This document shows, in pieces, positions 1-7,176 of a stretch of DNA of 40,199 bases. Each line of letters starts with the position of its first letter. Position 1 is the first letter of the stretch. A model generated the notes under the pieces. The model was not told the DNA's origin. It searched no databases and saw only the letters and a list, made by a program, of their open reading frames with translations. The position numbers were made by a program, and so were the translations under genes. This DNA is from Flavobacterium foetidum (GTDB lineage: Bacteria; Bacteroidota; Bacteroidia; Flavobacteriales; Flavobacteriaceae): contig NZ_SJTF01000024.1 of NCBI RefSeq assembly GCF_004634245.1, forward strand, positions 1 through 40,199, read 5' to 3'.

Positions 1-40
1 ATATTTTTAATTAATTTTTACTAAAAATTAAACATAAAAA

Positions 41-64
41 AACCTCTAAATTGCTTTAGAGGTT
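41..64 (-). terminator. Rho-independent terminator of tRNA-Cys
   Basis: A perfect 10-bp inverted repeat (41-50 with 55-64, loop TTGC) lies directly downstream of the minus-strand tRNA. The bases just left of it are A on the plus strand, giving a U tract on the minus-strand transcript. Confidence 0.8.
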
Positions 65-68
65 TAGA

Positions 69-138
69 GGCATCGTCCGGATTCGAACCGGAGTAGGAGC
101 TTTTGCAGAGCCCAGCCTAGCCGCTCGGCCACGACGCC
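69..138 (-). tRNA. tRNA-Cys (anticodon GCA)
   Basis: Read on the minus strand, this 70-base stretch folds as a cloverleaf. The acceptor ends pair (GGCGTCG with CGATGCC, one mismatch). The anticodon stem GGGCT/AGCTC holds the loop CTGCAAA, giving anticodon GCA for cysteine. The T arm contains GGTTCGAATCC. No 3' CCA is encoded. It has its own promoter (156-185) and terminator (41-64), so it appears to be a single-gene transcription unit. Confidence 0.95.
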
Positions 139-155
139 ATTACTTGAACGGTTGG

Positions 156-185
156 CAAAAGTAACTAAAATCTTTAAATTTCAAA
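156..185 (-). promoter_or_regulatory. Promoter of tRNA-Cys
   Basis: On the minus strand a -7 box TACTTTTG (163 to 156) follows a -33 box TTTG (185 to 182) after 18 bases. This fits the Bacteroidota sigma-ABfr consensus TTTG / TAnnTTTG. The tRNA begins 17 bases downstream. Confidence 0.7.
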
Positions 186-232
186 AGTTTCAATGTAACT
201 ATTTTAAAATTTTACGATTTTAATTTTAAAGA

Positions 233-592
233 TTACTTTCTAATTTCCGTCATTTTGATAGTAACTGACTCAACATCACCGCCAATAGGCGGATTAATTT
301 TAGAAACCCAAACGGTTGTTTTTTCTACTGTCTCTATCTCTGCCAGTACGCGAATATTGATTCTTTTAGCTACATGTTCCAATAAATGCGAACGAATTGC
401 CATTTCTTCCGTCACAATTTTGTTCAAATGAACATAATCAACAGTGTCTAGAAGATGATCTGTTTCTGTTGATTTTTGAAGATTTGTTTTAATTTTGAGA
501 TCAACTGTGTAATCAGATCCTATTTTTCCTTCTTCAATTAAACATCCGTGGTACGAAAAAGTACGGATATTTTTCAGTTTAATAACTCCCAT
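233..592 (-). CDS. folB: Dihydroneopterin aldolase
   Basis: FolB converts 7,8-dihydroneopterin to 6-hydroxymethyl-7,8-dihydropterin and glycolaldehyde in folate biosynthesis in the cytoplasm. The 119-residue length is normal for the family. Visible family features are the N-terminal stretch with FSYHGCLIEEGKIG, the DTVDYVHL segment (DYxxL), LLEHVA with the pterin-contacting Glu, and the C-terminal KINPPIGGD, which matches the KPxAPI region carrying the catalytic Lys. The gene stands alone, with the antitoxin-like gene 45 bases upstream on the same strand, so the two may be co-transcribed. No other folate genes are in the window. Identification is confident; the start at 592 is the only sensible ATG. 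Confidence 0.92.
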   Translation of the reverse strand: MGVIKLKNIRTFSYHGCLIEEGKIGSDYTVDLKIKTNLQKSTETDHLLDTVDYVHLNKIVTEEMAIRSHLLEHVAKRINIRVLAEIETVEKTTVWVSKINPPIGGDVESVTIKMTEIRK

Positions 593-637
593 TTTTATAA
601 TTTTATTCTTGTAGTGTTTGGATTTCTATTATAGTTT

Positions 638-856
638 TTATTTTAACCATTTTTTATCCATCTTATTTTCAAAATCTTCCCTGCTTATAAAATCTTCTGG
701 TTTAGCATTCTTCATACGTTCTAAAACCATTTCTTGTTGCCAAAGTGGAATTTCATTCTCAACATTTTCATTTATAGAAACGTCTGGAACACGTTTGAGA
801 AAATTAATAAAAGTTTCGTAGAAATCGTCTGGAATTGTAACGGTTAATTGTCTCAT
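638..856 (-). CDS. Small antitoxin-like (addiction-module type) protein
   Basis: This 72-residue acidic protein starts MRQLTVTIPDDFYETFINFL. That is the kind of beta strand plus helix seen at the N-terminus of ribbon-helix-helix or Phd/RelB-like antitoxins. The C-terminal half (NAKPEDFISREDFENKM) is charged and probably flexible, as in antitoxin tails that wrap a toxin. No toxin gene lies downstream: the next gene, folB, begins 45 bases later. The gene has a convincing promoter at 874-881. I regard it as an orphan antitoxin-like regulator; DNA binding or toxin neutralisation is inference. Confidence 0.6.
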   Translation of the reverse strand: MRQLTVTIPDDFYETFINFLKRVPDVSINENVENEIPLWQQEMVLERMKNAKPEDFISREDFENKMDKKWLK

Positions 857-873
857 AATTCTGAATATTTATA

Positions 874-881
874 CAAAAATA
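874..881 (-). promoter_or_regulatory. -7 box of the antitoxin-like gene
   Basis: The minus strand reads TATTTTTG, a perfect TAnnTTTG match, 17 bases before the ATG at 856. No clear -33 TTTG was found. Confidence 0.5.
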
Positions 882-971
882 CTAAATAAACTAATTGAAG
901 ATTTTAAGTTTAACGTTTCATGTTTTATGCGACTTAGATAACTTTAAACCTGAAACCTGAAACCTTTTTTT

Positions 972-979
972 TATCTTTG
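972..979 (+). promoter_or_regulatory. -7 box of glnS
   Basis: TATCTTTG matches TAnnTTTG exactly and lies 19 bases before the glnS ATG, giving a short A-rich leader. It directly follows the repeat AAACCTGAAACCTGAAACC (946-964). No clear -33 TTTG is present. Confidence 0.55.
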
Positions 980-998
980 CTAAAATTACTATAAAATA

Positions 999-3116
999 AT
1001 GGCATCAGAAGAGAAATCACTCAATTTTATTGAACAAATCATAGAGGAAGACGTAAAATCAGGTCTTTCAAATTCTAAACTTCGCTTTCGTTTTCCACCA
1101 GAACCAAATGGTTATTTGCACATTGGGCACGCAAGTTCTATTGCATTAAATTTTGGTTTAGGAATTGATTATAAATCTCCTGTGAATTTACGTTTTGATG
1201 ACACAAACCCTGAAAAAGAAGAACAGGAATTTGTGGATGCTATTAAAAAAGATGTGGAATGGCTAGGTTATACTTGGGCAGAAGAATGTTATGCTTCAGA
1301 TTATTTCGAGCAATTGTATGATTGGGCCGTTTTATTAATTAAAAAAGATAGAGCCTATGTTGACAGTCAATCTTCTGAAGAAATGGCGATCCAGAAAGGA
1401 ACTCCAACAACTCCTGGAACTGACAGTCCGTACAGAAACCGCTCTGTTGAAGAAAACTTAGATTTATTCGAAAGAATGAAAAACGGTGAATTTGAGGCTG
1501 GTACACATATTCTTCGTGCAAAAATTGACATGAAATCAACAAACATGTTAATGCGTGATCCTATCATGTACAGAATTTTACACAAACATCACCATAGAAC
1601 AGGAGATGTTTGGAAAATCTATCCAATGTACGATTGGGCACACGGACAAAGTGATTATTTAGAGCAGATTTCACACTCATTTTGTACACTGGAATTCTTG
1701 CCTCACCGTGAATTATACGATTGGTTTTTAGATCAGATTTTTGATGAAAATAAACTGCGTCCAAAGCAAAGAGAATTTGCAAGACGTAACTTATCGCATA
1801 CTGTTGTTAGTAAAAGAAAATTACAGCAGCTAGTTAAAGAAAAGCATGTTAACGGTTGGGACGATCCTAGAATGTCAACTATTTCGGGGTTAAGAAGACG
1901 TGGTTACACTGCTGCATCTTTGCGTAATTTTGCTAATACAATTGGTATTGCAAAACGTGATAATTTGATCAATGTATCGGTTTTAGAATTTTGTATTCGT
2001 GAAGATTTGAACAAAATCGCACCTCGTGTGATGGCTGTTTTAGATCCTGTAAAACTGGTAATTACCAATTATCCTGAAGGAAAAGAGGAGTGGTTGGAAG
2101 CTGAGAACAATCAGGAAGATGAAAGTGCTGGTTTCAGAAAAGTGCCTTTTTCACGTGAATTATACATCGAAAGAGAAGACTTTTTAGAAGAAGCTCCAGC
2201 TAAATTTTTCCGTCTGACTTTAGGTAAAGAAGTTCGTCTTAAAAATGCCTATATCATTAAAGGTGAATCGGTTATAAAAGATGAAAATGGAAATATTACC
2301 GAAATTCATGTAACATATGATACTGATTCTTTAAGCGGAAGCGGGACAGAAGCAAGCCAAAGAAAAGTATCTGGAACCTTGCACTGGGTTTCTATTAAAC
2401 ATGCTTTGGAAGCAGAAGTTCGTTTGTACGATCGTTTGTTTACAGATGAAGCTCCGGACAGTTATAAAGAGAAAAATTTCTTAGATTTTGTTAATCCGAA
2501 TTCATTAGAAATCGTAACCGGATATGTTGAGCCAAGTTTAGCAACAGCTCAAAATGAAGATAAATTTCAGTTTCAACGTTTAGGCTATTTTACTGTTGAT
2601 AAAGACTCAACTGCTTCAAAATTAGTATTTAACAAAACGGTTGGATTAAAAGATGCGTGGGAAGAAAAAGGTAAAAAAGAAGAAAACAGCATTAATAATT
2701 CTTTAAAAGAAATCAACAAATATTTTAAAGTTGAGACTAAACCGGAACGTATCGCAATTGAAAGTGCAATAGGGGAGAACATCAGAAATATTTCTAGTTT
2801 TTCACTTTTACAGAATTCATTAAAAAAGAATATCAATAATAATAAAGCTTCGCTTTTGTTTTCGCAGTTTATTTTGAAATATTCAAACTGGAAATCGGCT
2901 GATTTTGAAGAAGATGATATTAAGAAATTATACTCAATGTCTTTAAAAAGTGAATCGACTTACGTAAGATCAAAAGCACTTTTAAACTTGAGAGATCTCG
3001 AGAATGAAAGTTTGAGAAATCAATACGATGATGAAATTTTAAAATTATTTTCAAATCCACCAAAAAATGCTTCTGAAAGAGAAATTGAAATTCTTTCTGA
3101 AATGGTAAAAAAGTAA
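999..3116 (+). CDS. glnS: Glutaminyl-tRNA synthetase with C-terminal extension
   Basis: Class I aminoacyl-tRNA synthetase charging tRNA-Gln. The HIGH motif is at residues 41-44 within PEPNGYLHIGH, and the KMSKS-type loop is VVSKRKL near residue 270. DDTNPEKE and the YDWAHGQSDYLEQISHS region are typical GlnRS rather than GluRS signatures. The two beta-barrel anticodon-binding domains follow to about residue 550. The protein has 705 residues against about 550 in E. coli. The extra 150 residues are helical and Lys/Glu-rich, and do not look like the YqeY domain fused to the Deinococcus enzyme. The start is supported by the -7 box at 972-979. A terminator follows at 3134. Confidence 0.96.
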   Translation: MASEEKSLNFIEQIIEEDVKSGLSNSKLRFRFPPEPNGYLHIGHASSIALNFGLGIDYKSPVNLRFDDTNPEKEEQEFVDAIKKDVEWLGYTWAEECYASDYFEQLYDWAVLLIKKDRAYVDSQSSEEMAIQKGTPTTPGTDSPYRNRSVEENLDLFERMKNGEFEAGTHILRAKIDMKSTNMLMRDPIMYRILHKHHHRTGDVWKIYPMYDWAHGQSDYLEQISHSFCTLEFLPHRELYDWFLDQIFDENKLRPKQREFARRNLSHTVVSKRKLQQLVKEKHVNGWDDPRMSTISGLRRRGYTAASLRNFANTIGIAKRDNLINVSVLEFCIREDLNKIAPRVMAVLDPVKLVITNYPEGKEEWLEAENNQEDESAGFRKVPFSRELYIEREDFLEEAPAKFFRLTLGKEVRLKNAYIIKGESVIKDENGNITEIHVTYDTDSLSGSGTEASQRKVSGTLHWVSIKHALEAEVRLYDRLFTDEAPDSYKEKNFLDFVNPNSLEIVTGYVEPSLATAQNEDKFQFQRLGYFTVDKDSTASKLVFNKTVGLKDAWEEKGKKEENSINNSLKEINKYFKVETKPERIAIESAIGENIRNISSFSLLQNSLKKNINNNKASLLFSQFILKYSNWKSADFEEDDIKKLYSMSLKSESTYVRSKALLNLRDLENESLRNQYDDEILKLFSNPPKNASEREIEILSEMVKK

Positions 3117-3133
3117 TATCGACTAAATTTATG

Positions 3134-3157
3134 AAAAGCGCTTTTTTAAGCGCTTTT
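3134..3157 (+). terminator. Terminator of glnS
   Basis: Stem AAAAGCGC (3134-3141) pairs with GCGCTTTT (3150-3157) across an 8-base loop and runs on into a T tract, 18 bases after the glnS stop. Confidence 0.8.
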
Positions 3158-3159
3158 TT

Positions 3160-4192
3160 TTTATTATATATTTTTACTATTGAAATTTATTAATCTATAA
3201 TTTTTATAAATTAAAAGTGACATTCATAAATGGATTTTAATAGAAAATAAAATTTAGTTGGATAACTAATTCATTTTTTTTATTTGGGTTTATTTAAAGG
3301 CTTTATTTTAATTTCTGACTTTTTATAATCAAGTTTTTACTCCAAAATTGTTTGAAATCAATTTGACTTATTATTGTTTATAGTTTTAATTAAACATATC
3401 TATTATTTATAAAAACTATTATATTTTAATTTTTAATTAAATTTATGAATTAGAAAAGACTTTCATAAATGTTTTTTAAGCTAAATAAAAAATAAGTCTA
3501 GTAGAGAAGACCTTTTTTTGTTTTTCATTCATTAGAACTCGTTATTTGATTTTTTTTGTTTTTTAGTTCCATTTTCTTCGCAAAAAAAGTGGAATTAAGG
3601 TTTTTTCTTATTTTTTAGATTTTAGACTTCAATTTTTATTAGTATAAGTTTTTATTATTATTTTATTTAAAAATTTAATTTTTTATTATTATTTACAAAA
3701 TTTACTATAATTTTTAAATCAATAGTTTTTTATTATTTATTGAGTCTTCGGTTCTATTTTTGTGTTTATAATTTTATATTATTAAATTTTTTAAATTTTA
3801 GTTTTTAACTATTATTTTTAAAATTGATATAAATATTAAAATTGATAGTTTTTATATATTAATTTTAACCTTCATAAATTGATTTTAAGACAGTTTTTTA
3901 AAGTAGCTAATAGATAACTCATTTTTTAAGTTATTGTCTCTTTATGAGCTTTATTTTAATTTTTACTGTTATTTTAGTCAGTTTAACGGCTTGTTAACAC
4001 ACAATTGTTTATAAAGTTGCTATTTTTAACACAGTACTTAAGTCAGAGATGATTTTTGTAAAAAATTAAAATTTGCCGTAAAGAATCTAAGCTGAAATTT
4101 ATTGTTTTTAGAAACTGATAGTTTTTATTGTAATAGATTTCAAAACTGATTTCCCAAAAAGACAATTTTATGTTCTGATTTTTATTGTGATG
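3160..4192. other. AT-rich gene-free region with degenerate repeats
   Basis: About 1 kb made mostly of A/T runs. I see no reading frame with coding character on either strand. Three related segments are visible: TTCATAAATGGATTTTAA near 3223, TTCATAAATGTTTTTTAAG near 3464 and TTCATAAATTGATTTTAAG near 3871. The first and third also share flanks (a GATAACT...CATTTTTT stretch and a CTTTATTTTAATTT stretch), so about 100 bases seem to be a diverged duplication. Confidence 0.5.
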
Positions 4193-4200
4193 TAGTTTTG
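4193..4200 (+). promoter_or_regulatory. Possible -7 box upstream of the exported protein at 4330
   Basis: TAGTTTTG fits TAnnTTTG. It would give a leader of about 125 bases before the ATG at 4330. No -33 TTTG was found at the right distance, and the region is so AT-rich that chance matches are likely. Confidence 0.3.
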
Positions 4201-4329
4201 ATAATATTCTCTAATAGATATTTTTTAAAATTGTATCATAATGTACAAAATTCCATAATGTTGAATTTGAGTGAAAGTTTAGTTTTTAAATTTCTAAATC
4301 TGACAATTTTTAATTTAAATCTAATTATC

Positions 4330-4809
4330 ATGAAAATTTTATATTTCACACTAGCGTTATTATTTGCAAATGTTGCAATTTCACAAACACATCAAATTAC
4401 AAAACACAATGGAGAACAACTTGATGTAAATTTAATTAAAAATGAAAATGGTTTAATTTATTATTCATTGAACGGAAGTTCTGAAGAAATAAAAATTAGT
4501 AAACATGCTGTTTCATCTATCACAAATAAGCAGACAAAACAAACTCAGAAAATTTCTGATAAAGTAATTGTTGATTCAAAAGACGATTATAAAATGGTAA
4601 CTGTACTGCCTCAAGAAAAAACAGTAGGACTGAAACAGGCAGCAAGCTTTACAGGAGTTTCGACAAGGACAAAAGGTGAACCGCCAATTGCAAATCAGAA
4701 ACAAACTGCAATGAGAATCAAAAGTAAGTCGGCTTCAAATGGTTATCCGTTTGTGAGCATTGTCGAAAAAGCCGATGGTAAATATGAAGCAGTTGCTTAC
4801 GTGTATTAA
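4330..4809 (+). CDS. Exported protein of unknown function
   Basis: 159 residues from the ATG at 4330. The frame is open upstream to 4198, but the signal peptide (KILYFTLALLFANVAIS, cleavage probably after Ser-Gln) begins at this Met, so the longer start is unlikely. The mature part starts with a short stretch resembling repeats seen in Bacteroidota secreted proteins (ITKHNGEQLDVNLIKNENG, then YYSLNGSSEEIKISK). It ends in a compact basic segment with GYPFVSIVEKADGKYEAVAYVY. I do not recognise a family. It probably acts in the periplasm or outer envelope. It stands alone: the next gene, ytxH-like, starts 81 bases later. Confidence 0.7.
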   Translation: MKILYFTLALLFANVAISQTHQITKHNGEQLDVNLIKNENGLIYYSLNGSSEEIKISKHAVSSITNKQTKQTQKISDKVIVDSKDDYKMVTVLPQEKTVGLKQAASFTGVSTRTKGEPPIANQKQTAMRIKSKSASNGYPFVSIVEKADGKYEAVAYVY

Positions 4810-4890
4810 ATTTCTGTAAAAATAGTTTGATCAGTTGTTTATATCTATCTAAAAATTGTAAATTTAAGTATTCATTTAAAATTTAAAAGT

Positions 4891-5217
4891 ATGTCTAAAA
4901 ATTTAAATACGGCGGCAGCTATTTTAGCGGCAGCGGCGGCAGGAGCAGCAATCGGAATTTTATTTGCACCCGATAAAGGATCCAAAACCAGAGCTAAAAT
5001 TAAAGAAGGTTTTGATGATACGAAGAATAACATAAAAGATTCTTTGGAAGCAAGTTCTGAAGTTCTTCGCGAAAAATTTGCAGACGCTACTCAAAATCTC
5101 GATGGAACTTTAAATGATTTGCTATCCAATGTAAGTCATAAAACCGAAGAGGTAATTACTTTTTTAGAATCTAAACTAGCTGACTTAAAAGCGCAAAACG
5201 CTAAATTTCAGAAATAA
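4891..5217 (+). CDS. YtxH-domain protein (envelope stress type)
   Basis: 108 residues. An Ala/Gly-rich hydrophobic segment (about residues 8-26) is followed by APDKGSKTRAKIKEG, the typical YtxH/DUF883-like junction of membrane segment and amphipathic helix. The rest is a Lys/Glu/Asp-rich helix likely to form a coiled coil. Members are small membrane-anchored stress proteins; the Gram-negative YqjD/ElaB group binds ribosomes at the membrane. It is followed by a holin-superfamily-III-like protein and a small helical protein, paralleling yqjD-yqjE-yqjK of enterobacteria. The strong hairpin at 5239-5280 separates it from the next gene, so full operon transcription may need readthrough. Confidence 0.8.
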   Translation: MSKNLNTAAAILAAAAAGAAIGILFAPDKGSKTRAKIKEGFDDTKNNIKDSLEASSEVLREKFADATQNLDGTLNDLLSNVSHKTEEVITFLESKLADLKAQNAKFQK

Positions 5218-5238
5218 TAATAATAGTAATAAATTATC

Positions 5239-5280
5239 AAAGCACATTACTTGCTTATTTATAAGAAAGTCTTGTGCTTT
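5239..5280 (+). terminator. Long imperfect hairpin terminator after the YtxH gene
   Basis: Nested pairing: AAAGCACA with TGTGCTTT, then ACTT with AAGT, then CTTAT with ATAAG, around a 2-base loop. A T tract follows. It sits 21 bases after the YtxH stop and 25 bases before the next ATG, so it may reduce expression of the downstream pair. Confidence 0.75.
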
Positions 5281-5305
5281 TTTGTTTTTATAAAAATCCC
5301 AATTT

Positions 5306-5656
5306 ATGCCTTTTCAAGAATTAAAAGAAAATACCGAAAAAATCCAGGAACAAACCAAAGCTTATATTGAGAGTCATTTGGCCTACTATAAACTTTGGGG
5401 TTTTAAAGTTGCAATGAAATCAACAACTGTACTTTTAAAGTTTGCTTTGATTTTAGTTTGCTTTACAATGGCATTGATTTTTGGATCCTTTGCGGCAGCT
5501 TATGCTTTTGGTTCTCTATTCGAAAGCAATGCCCTCGGATTTTTAACAGTAGGAGGGATCTATTTTGTGTTTACTATTTTGCTTTTCTTTATAAAAGACA
5601 AGATGGTCGAAGGTCCGATATTAGAGAAATTTTCAGAAATATTTTTTAATGACTAG
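5306..5656 (+). CDS. Membrane protein of the holin superfamily III / YqjE type
   Basis: 116 residues. An N-terminal amphipathic helix (KENTEKIQEQTKAYIESHL) is followed by two hydrophobic helices, about residues 45-68 and 76-95, then a charged C-terminal tail. This is the layout of the Phage_holin_3_6 / YqjE family, often annotated as phage holin family protein although it is a chromosomal stress-type membrane protein. Nothing in the neighbourhood is phage-like, so I do not infer a lytic role. The gene overlaps the next one by 8 bases, implying translational coupling. Confidence 0.7.
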   Translation: MPFQELKENTEKIQEQTKAYIESHLAYYKLWGFKVAMKSTTVLLKFALILVCFTMALIFGSFAAAYAFGSLFESNALGFLTVGGIYFVFTILLFFIKDKMVEGPILEKFSEIFFND

Positions 5657-5915
5657 TACTATGGAAAAGAAAAAATATTGTTCGTATGCTGCAATAGAAA
5701 GAGATTTAGAAATCTTGAAATTAGAAAAAGACATTAATTATCAGAAATTGATTTTAAGTTTTCAAAAAACTAAAGAAAGCATTACACCGCAGAATATTGT
5801 AAACGGATTTGTGTCATCGTATACTGATTATGTTCGAAAATCGTATCCGCAAATTATACAATCTATTATTCCTTTTGTAATCAATTGGTTTATGAATAAA
5901 AAAAGAGGCAATTAA
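5649..5915 (+). CDS. Small helical protein coupled to the holin-like gene
   Basis: 88 residues from the ATG at 5649, which overlaps the end of the preceding gene by 8 bases. An alternative ATG lies at 5661, giving 84 residues. The N-terminal half is charged and helical (AAIERDLEILKLEKDINYQK). The C-terminal part has an amphipathic or weakly hydrophobic helix (QIIQSIIPFVINWFMN) ending in basic residues, so it may sit on the membrane. No family is recognised. Position and size suggest a YqjK-like partner of the preceding two membrane proteins; this is inference from synteny only. Confidence 0.6.
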   Translation: MTSTMEKKKYCSYAAIERDLEILKLEKDINYQKLILSFQKTKESITPQNIVNGFVSSYTDYVRKSYPQIIQSIIPFVINWFMNKKRGN

Positions 5916-5925
5916 GCCTCTTTTT
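5900..5925. terminator. Bidirectional terminator between convergent genes
   Basis: A 10-bp perfect stem (AAAAAGAGGC, 5900-5909, with 5916-5925) overlaps the stop of the 88-residue gene and lies 11 bases from the end of the convergent band-7 gene. A and T tracts on both sides suit both directions. Confidence 0.85.
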
Positions 5926-5935
5926 CATTTTATAT

Positions 5936-6919
5936 TTATTGTTGAACATCTGGTTGAATGTCATCTTCATAACCAGACTGTGGTTGTATCGGTTTTGGTT
6001 TTTCAACTTTTTTAGTATTCTTTTTCATCATTTCTCCCACTTGGTTAGATGCAGAAAATGATGCCACCATATTGTTGAGCATATCACTTCCGGCTTGTGG
6101 TGAATTTGATAAAAGTATCAAATTAGAGTTGGTATCAGATCCTATAGATTGCAGTGTATCATAATGTTGTGTAACTACAATTAGGGCAGAAGCTTCCTGA
6201 GAATTTATTCCAACTTGGTTTAAAACTTCAACACTTTCTACTAGACCTCTTGCAATTTCGCGACGCTGATCTGCAATACCTTGTCCTTGTAAACGTTTAC
6301 TTTCTGCTTCGGCTTTTGCTTTTGCAACGATTCTAATTCTTGAACTTTCTGCTTCAAACTCAGCCGCAGTTTTTTCTCTATCGGCAGCGTTGATTCTGTT
6401 CATAGCATTTTTTACCTGAATGTCTGGATCGATATCTGTAACCAAAGTATTGATGATATCATATCCGTAAGTAGACATTGCTTCGTTCAATTCGCGTTTT
6501 ACTGCAACGGCAATATCATCTTTTCTTTCAAAAACATCATCCAATTTTAGTTTCGGAACTTCGGCACGCACTACGTCAAAAACATAAGAAGTAATTTGAT
6601 CGTGTGGATATTCTAGTTTATAAAAAGCTTCGTATACTTTTTCCTGAATTACTTTGAACTGAACAGAAACTTTCATTTTAATAAAAACGTTGTCTCTAGT
6701 TTTGGTCTCGATGATTACATCCAACTGTTGGATTTTAAGATTTACACGTCCGGCAATTCTGTCCATCACTGGAATTTTAAGTTGTAATCCGGAGTTTCTA
6801 ACGCTTAGAAATTTTCCAAATCTTTCTATAATTACAGAAGTCTGCTGCTTAACGGTAAAGAAGGAAGACATGAAAATAAAAAAAGCTACGACTAAAAAGA
6901 TAATTAAAACTGGGTTCAT
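5936..6919 (-). CDS. SPFH/band-7 (stomatin-like) membrane protein
   Basis: 327 residues. One N-terminal transmembrane helix (about residues 3-21) is followed by the SPFH domain. Features are VIIERFGKF, the LQLKIPVMDRI region, RDNVFIKMKVSVQFKV, and ELNEAMSTYGYDI with ITDIDP-like TDIDPD. An Ala/Glu-rich helix (AAEFEAESSRIRIVAKAKAEAE) then leads to a C-terminal tail rich in Lys, Pro and Gln. Such proteins oligomerise on membranes and scaffold microdomains or regulate membrane proteases. The partner is often an NfeD protein, but none is next door here. The gene is monocistronic, separated from gltX by the hairpin at 6995-7033. Confidence 0.88.
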   Translation of the reverse strand: MNPVLIIFLVVAFFIFMSSFFTVKQQTSVIIERFGKFLSVRNSGLQLKIPVMDRIAGRVNLKIQQLDVIIETKTRDNVFIKMKVSVQFKVIQEKVYEAFYKLEYPHDQITSYVFDVVRAEVPKLKLDDVFERKDDIAVAVKRELNEAMSTYGYDIINTLVTDIDPDIQVKNAMNRINAADREKTAAEFEAESSRIRIVAKAKAEAESKRLQGQGIADQRREIARGLVESVEVLNQVGINSQEASALIVVTQHYDTLQSIGSDTNSNLILLSNSPQAGSDMLNNMVASFSASNQVGEMMKKNTKKVEKPKPIQPQSGYEDDIQPDVQQ

Positions 6920-6994
6920 GGTGATATAGTTTATGTTTTATGATTTTGGTAAATTACGAAAATTCTGCCAAAGGAAAAGTTTTAGACATTAAAA

Positions 6995-7033
6995 AAACGC
7001 TAAGAACATTTTATTGATGTTTACTTAGCGTTT
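6995..7033 (-). terminator. Terminator hairpin downstream of gltX
   Basis: AAACGCTAAG (6995-7004) pairs perfectly with CTTAGCGTTT (7024-7033), and AACAT pairs with ATGTT inside. T runs follow on both strands. It lies between gltX and the band-7 gene, both on the minus strand. A further inverted repeat, TACCATTAAG (7127-7136) with CTTAATGGTA (7159-7168), lies nearer the gltX stop but lacks a U tract. Confidence 0.75.
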
Positions 7034-7176
7034 AATTTTTTTGAACCATTAAAGGCATTAAGATAATTAAGTCAAAACTTTGTCAAGACAATTAAGCTTT
7101 ATGAACTTAAAAAACTTTCCTTTTTTTACCATTAAGTTGAGCTTAATTTTCTTAATATCTTAATGGTAAATTTATT

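Noticed and set aside
5306..5656. Prophage holin
   Set aside because: No lysin or phage structural genes lie nearby; the context is an envelope-stress cluster.
7050..7168. Possible small gene in ATTAAG-rich sequence after gltX
   Set aside because: Only short repeats of ATTAAG and an inverted repeat are present; no frame has a start and coding character.
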